Positions 4,428 through 5,813 of a DNA stretch of 5,813 bases are shown piece by piece (the first letter of the stretch is position 1; each line of letters opens with the position of its first letter). The translations under genes and the position numbers were made by a program. Under the pieces are notes generated by a model. It did no database searches. It saw only the letters and a program-made list of their open reading frames with translations, and was not told the origin of the DNA. Where the stretch lies: the NCBI GenBank assembly GCA_903879825.1, contig CAIRND010000446.1, positions 1-5,813 on the forward strand, read 5' to 3'. Origin of the DNA: an uncultured Geobacteraceae bacterium (GTDB lineage: Bacteria > Desulfobacterota > Desulfuromonadia > Geobacterales > Pseudopelobacteraceae).

Positions 4428-5813
4428 ATGAAGAAAAATCTCCCTTTTTACCTGATTTCGGCACTATCGCTGCTGCTGTTTCTGTCCCTCCAGGTTGTTG
4501 ACCCTGAATATTTTCAGGAAAAGCTTGAAAGCAAGACCTTCGACCTGCGCCTGAATCTGCGTAACCACTTCCGTAAACCACATCCCGCTCCCGATATCAC
4601 CATTGTCATGGTGGATGAAAAAAGCATTGCCGAGATCGGTCGCTGGCCCTGGTCACGCGATATTCAGGCTGATCTGGTGAACAAGATATCAGCGGGTAAT
4701 CCCAAAGTTATCGGCATAGATATTATGTATACCGAACGGGAGAACAGCATACCTGACGGCAAACTGGCGAGCGCCTTCAAAAAAGCGGGAAATGTTGTTT
4801 TGGCAACCCCCTTTGAGGTGACCGGCTCCCGTCAACAGCGTACGGAAGTGCCTGCCGCTCCGGCTTTTCTTGAGGACGCCGCCTTCATGACGATAAAAAC
4901 CGTACCGGGCATAGCGTGGAAAAACTGGGCCATTAAATCGACGAAGGTAACGCCTCCGCTCGCTGATTTAGGTGCCGTCGCGACGCTTGGTCAGGTCTCC
5001 AACCTGTATGATATGGATGGAGTACTGCGCCGGGAAATTTTGTACCTGAACTACGGCGATGACTGTTATCCCTCATTTTCTCTTCAGATAGCCCGAATCG
5101 CTGCCAAGCTCCCCATGGGGAGCCTTATACTCCACGGTGGATCAGCGGTGGAACTTGGTAGCCGTATCATCCGCACCGACATGAGTGGCCGGGAAATTAT
5201 CAACTATCGGGGTGCGGAGAACAGCTACCGCCAGATATCAGCCTCTGACCTGCTGATGGGGAGAGTTGCCCCTGAAACATTGAAGGATATGATCGTCCTT
5301 GTCGGGACCTCCGCTCAAGGTACCTTTGATCAGAAAGTAACCCCTTTTTCAGCCAGTTTTCCCGGTGTGGAGAAGAATGCCACGGTGGTGGACAATATCC
5401 TGAAAAATGATTTTATCAGGAGAAGCCCCTATCTCGTTGAAGTGATGGTGATTATTGTCACAAGCCTGCTGCTTATTGTGTTAATCCCCCGCCTTAAGGC
5501 AAAATCCGGAGTCGTGCTCTCCTGCACCCTGATAGGAAGTTATGTTGTCCCCTGTACGCTCTTTCTCATCTATGACAACGTATGGCTTAACGCCTCATAC
5601 CCGATACTCAACATGTGCTTTATCTCCGTGGCGGGGATCATCTCCCGCTGGATCTCGGAAGAAAAACACTCACGCCAGATTCGCGCCATGTTTTCCAGCT
5701 ATGTTACCGAACGACTGGTAAACGAGATGATCCGTAATCCGGAAATGGCCCAGCTTGGTGGTCAGAAACGGGAAATAACGGTACTTTTTTCTGATGTTGC
5801 GGGATTCACCACC
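4428..5813 (+). CDS. CHASE2-domain membrane sensor with class III adenylate/guanylate cyclase domain (3' partial)
   Basis: The frame runs from ATG 4428 (AGGA at 4419-4422) to the window edge with no stop: 462 residues seen. TM1 is about 6-24. A periplasmic CHASE2 domain covers about 30-330, with ITIVMVDEKSIAEIGRWPWS (57-76), VIGIDIMYTE (94-103), MIVLVGTSAQGTFDQ (288-302) and PGVEKNATVVDNIL (312-325). Three more membrane helices follow (about 337-355, 362-383, 389-409), the usual CHASE2 layout. A coupling segment (FSSYVTERLVNEMI) leads to LGGQKREITVLFSDVAGFTT, the start of a class III nucleotide cyclase. Asp456 in LFSDV is the first metal-binding Asp. The second metal Asp, the substrate-specifying residues and the transition-state Asn/Arg lie outside, so cAMP versus cGMP, and activity itself, cannot be judged. 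The likely role is to sense a periplasmic signal and make a cyclic nucleotide in the cytoplasm. Confidence 0.93.
   Translation, partial: MKKNLPFYLISALSLLLFLSLQVVDPEYFQEKLESKTFDLRLNLRNHFRKPHPAPDITIVMVDEKSIAEIGRWPWSRDIQADLVNKISAGNPKVIGIDIMYTERENSIPDGKLASAFKKAGNVVLATPFEVTGSRQQRTEVPAAPAFLEDAAFMTIKTVPGIAWKNWAIKSTKVTPPLADLGAVATLGQVSNLYDMDGVLRREILYLNYGDDCYPSFSLQIARIAAKLPMGSLILHGGSAVELGSRIIRTDMSGREIINYRGAENSYRQISASDLLMGRVAPETLKDMIVLVGTSAQGTFDQKVTPFSASFPGVEKNATVVDNILKNDFIRRSPYLVEVMVIIVTSLLLIVLIPRLKAKSGVVLSCTLIGSYVVPCTLFLIYDNVWLNASYPILNMCFISVAGIISRWISEEKHSRQIRAMFSSYVTERLVNEMIRNPEMAQLGGQKREITVLFSDVAGFTT

Overview
The window looks like part of a chromosomal operon from a Gram-negative, diderm bacterium. 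The best guess is a Geobacter-like member of the Desulfuromonadota. The clues are an outer-membrane beta-barrel gene, a lipoprotein with Gly after the lipidated Cys, and mid-range GC by eye. The first gene also ends in a dockerin-like tail (…GRVAPLVNGVPQPD…VVGL) that I associate with Geobacter surface proteins. The taxonomy is inference from protein style, not from a marker gene.

Layout: five genes, all on the + strand and tightly packed, with gaps of 37, 15, 1 and 66 bases. (1) 1-1479 is the C-terminal 492 residues of a large secreted protein made of bacterial Ig-like repeats, a four-cysteine module and a degenerate dockerin-like tail. (2) 1517-2014 is a small lipoprotein whose mature part resembles a cohesin domain. 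(3) 2030-3304 is a TPR plus outer-membrane beta-barrel protein, similar in architecture to Slam/DUF560 proteins. (4) 3306-4361 is a periplasmic FecR-domain protein with a repetitive Ala/Pro/Gln/Lys tail. (5) 4428-5813 is a membrane CHASE2 sensor joined to a class III adenylate/guanylate cyclase, cut off by the window edge just after the first catalytic Asp. No opposite-strand gene, RNA gene, CRISPR array or mobile element is supported.

How the genes may work together (inference): the first three suggest a surface-display set. The Ig-repeat protein could dock through its C-terminal tail to the cohesin-like lipoprotein, and the TPR/beta-barrel could help one or both reach the cell surface. The last two suggest a sensory branch, with a periplasmic FecR-fold protein next to a CHASE2 receptor that would turn an envelope or surface signal into cyclic nucleotide. 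The combination is the main point of interest in the window.

RNA-level structure: a stem-loop with no U-tract lies in the only sizeable gap (4375-4407), and a perfect 28-bp palindrome lies inside the FecR gene (4218-4245). The operon promoter and the 5' end of gene 1 are upstream of the window. The end of the cyclase and any terminator are downstream.
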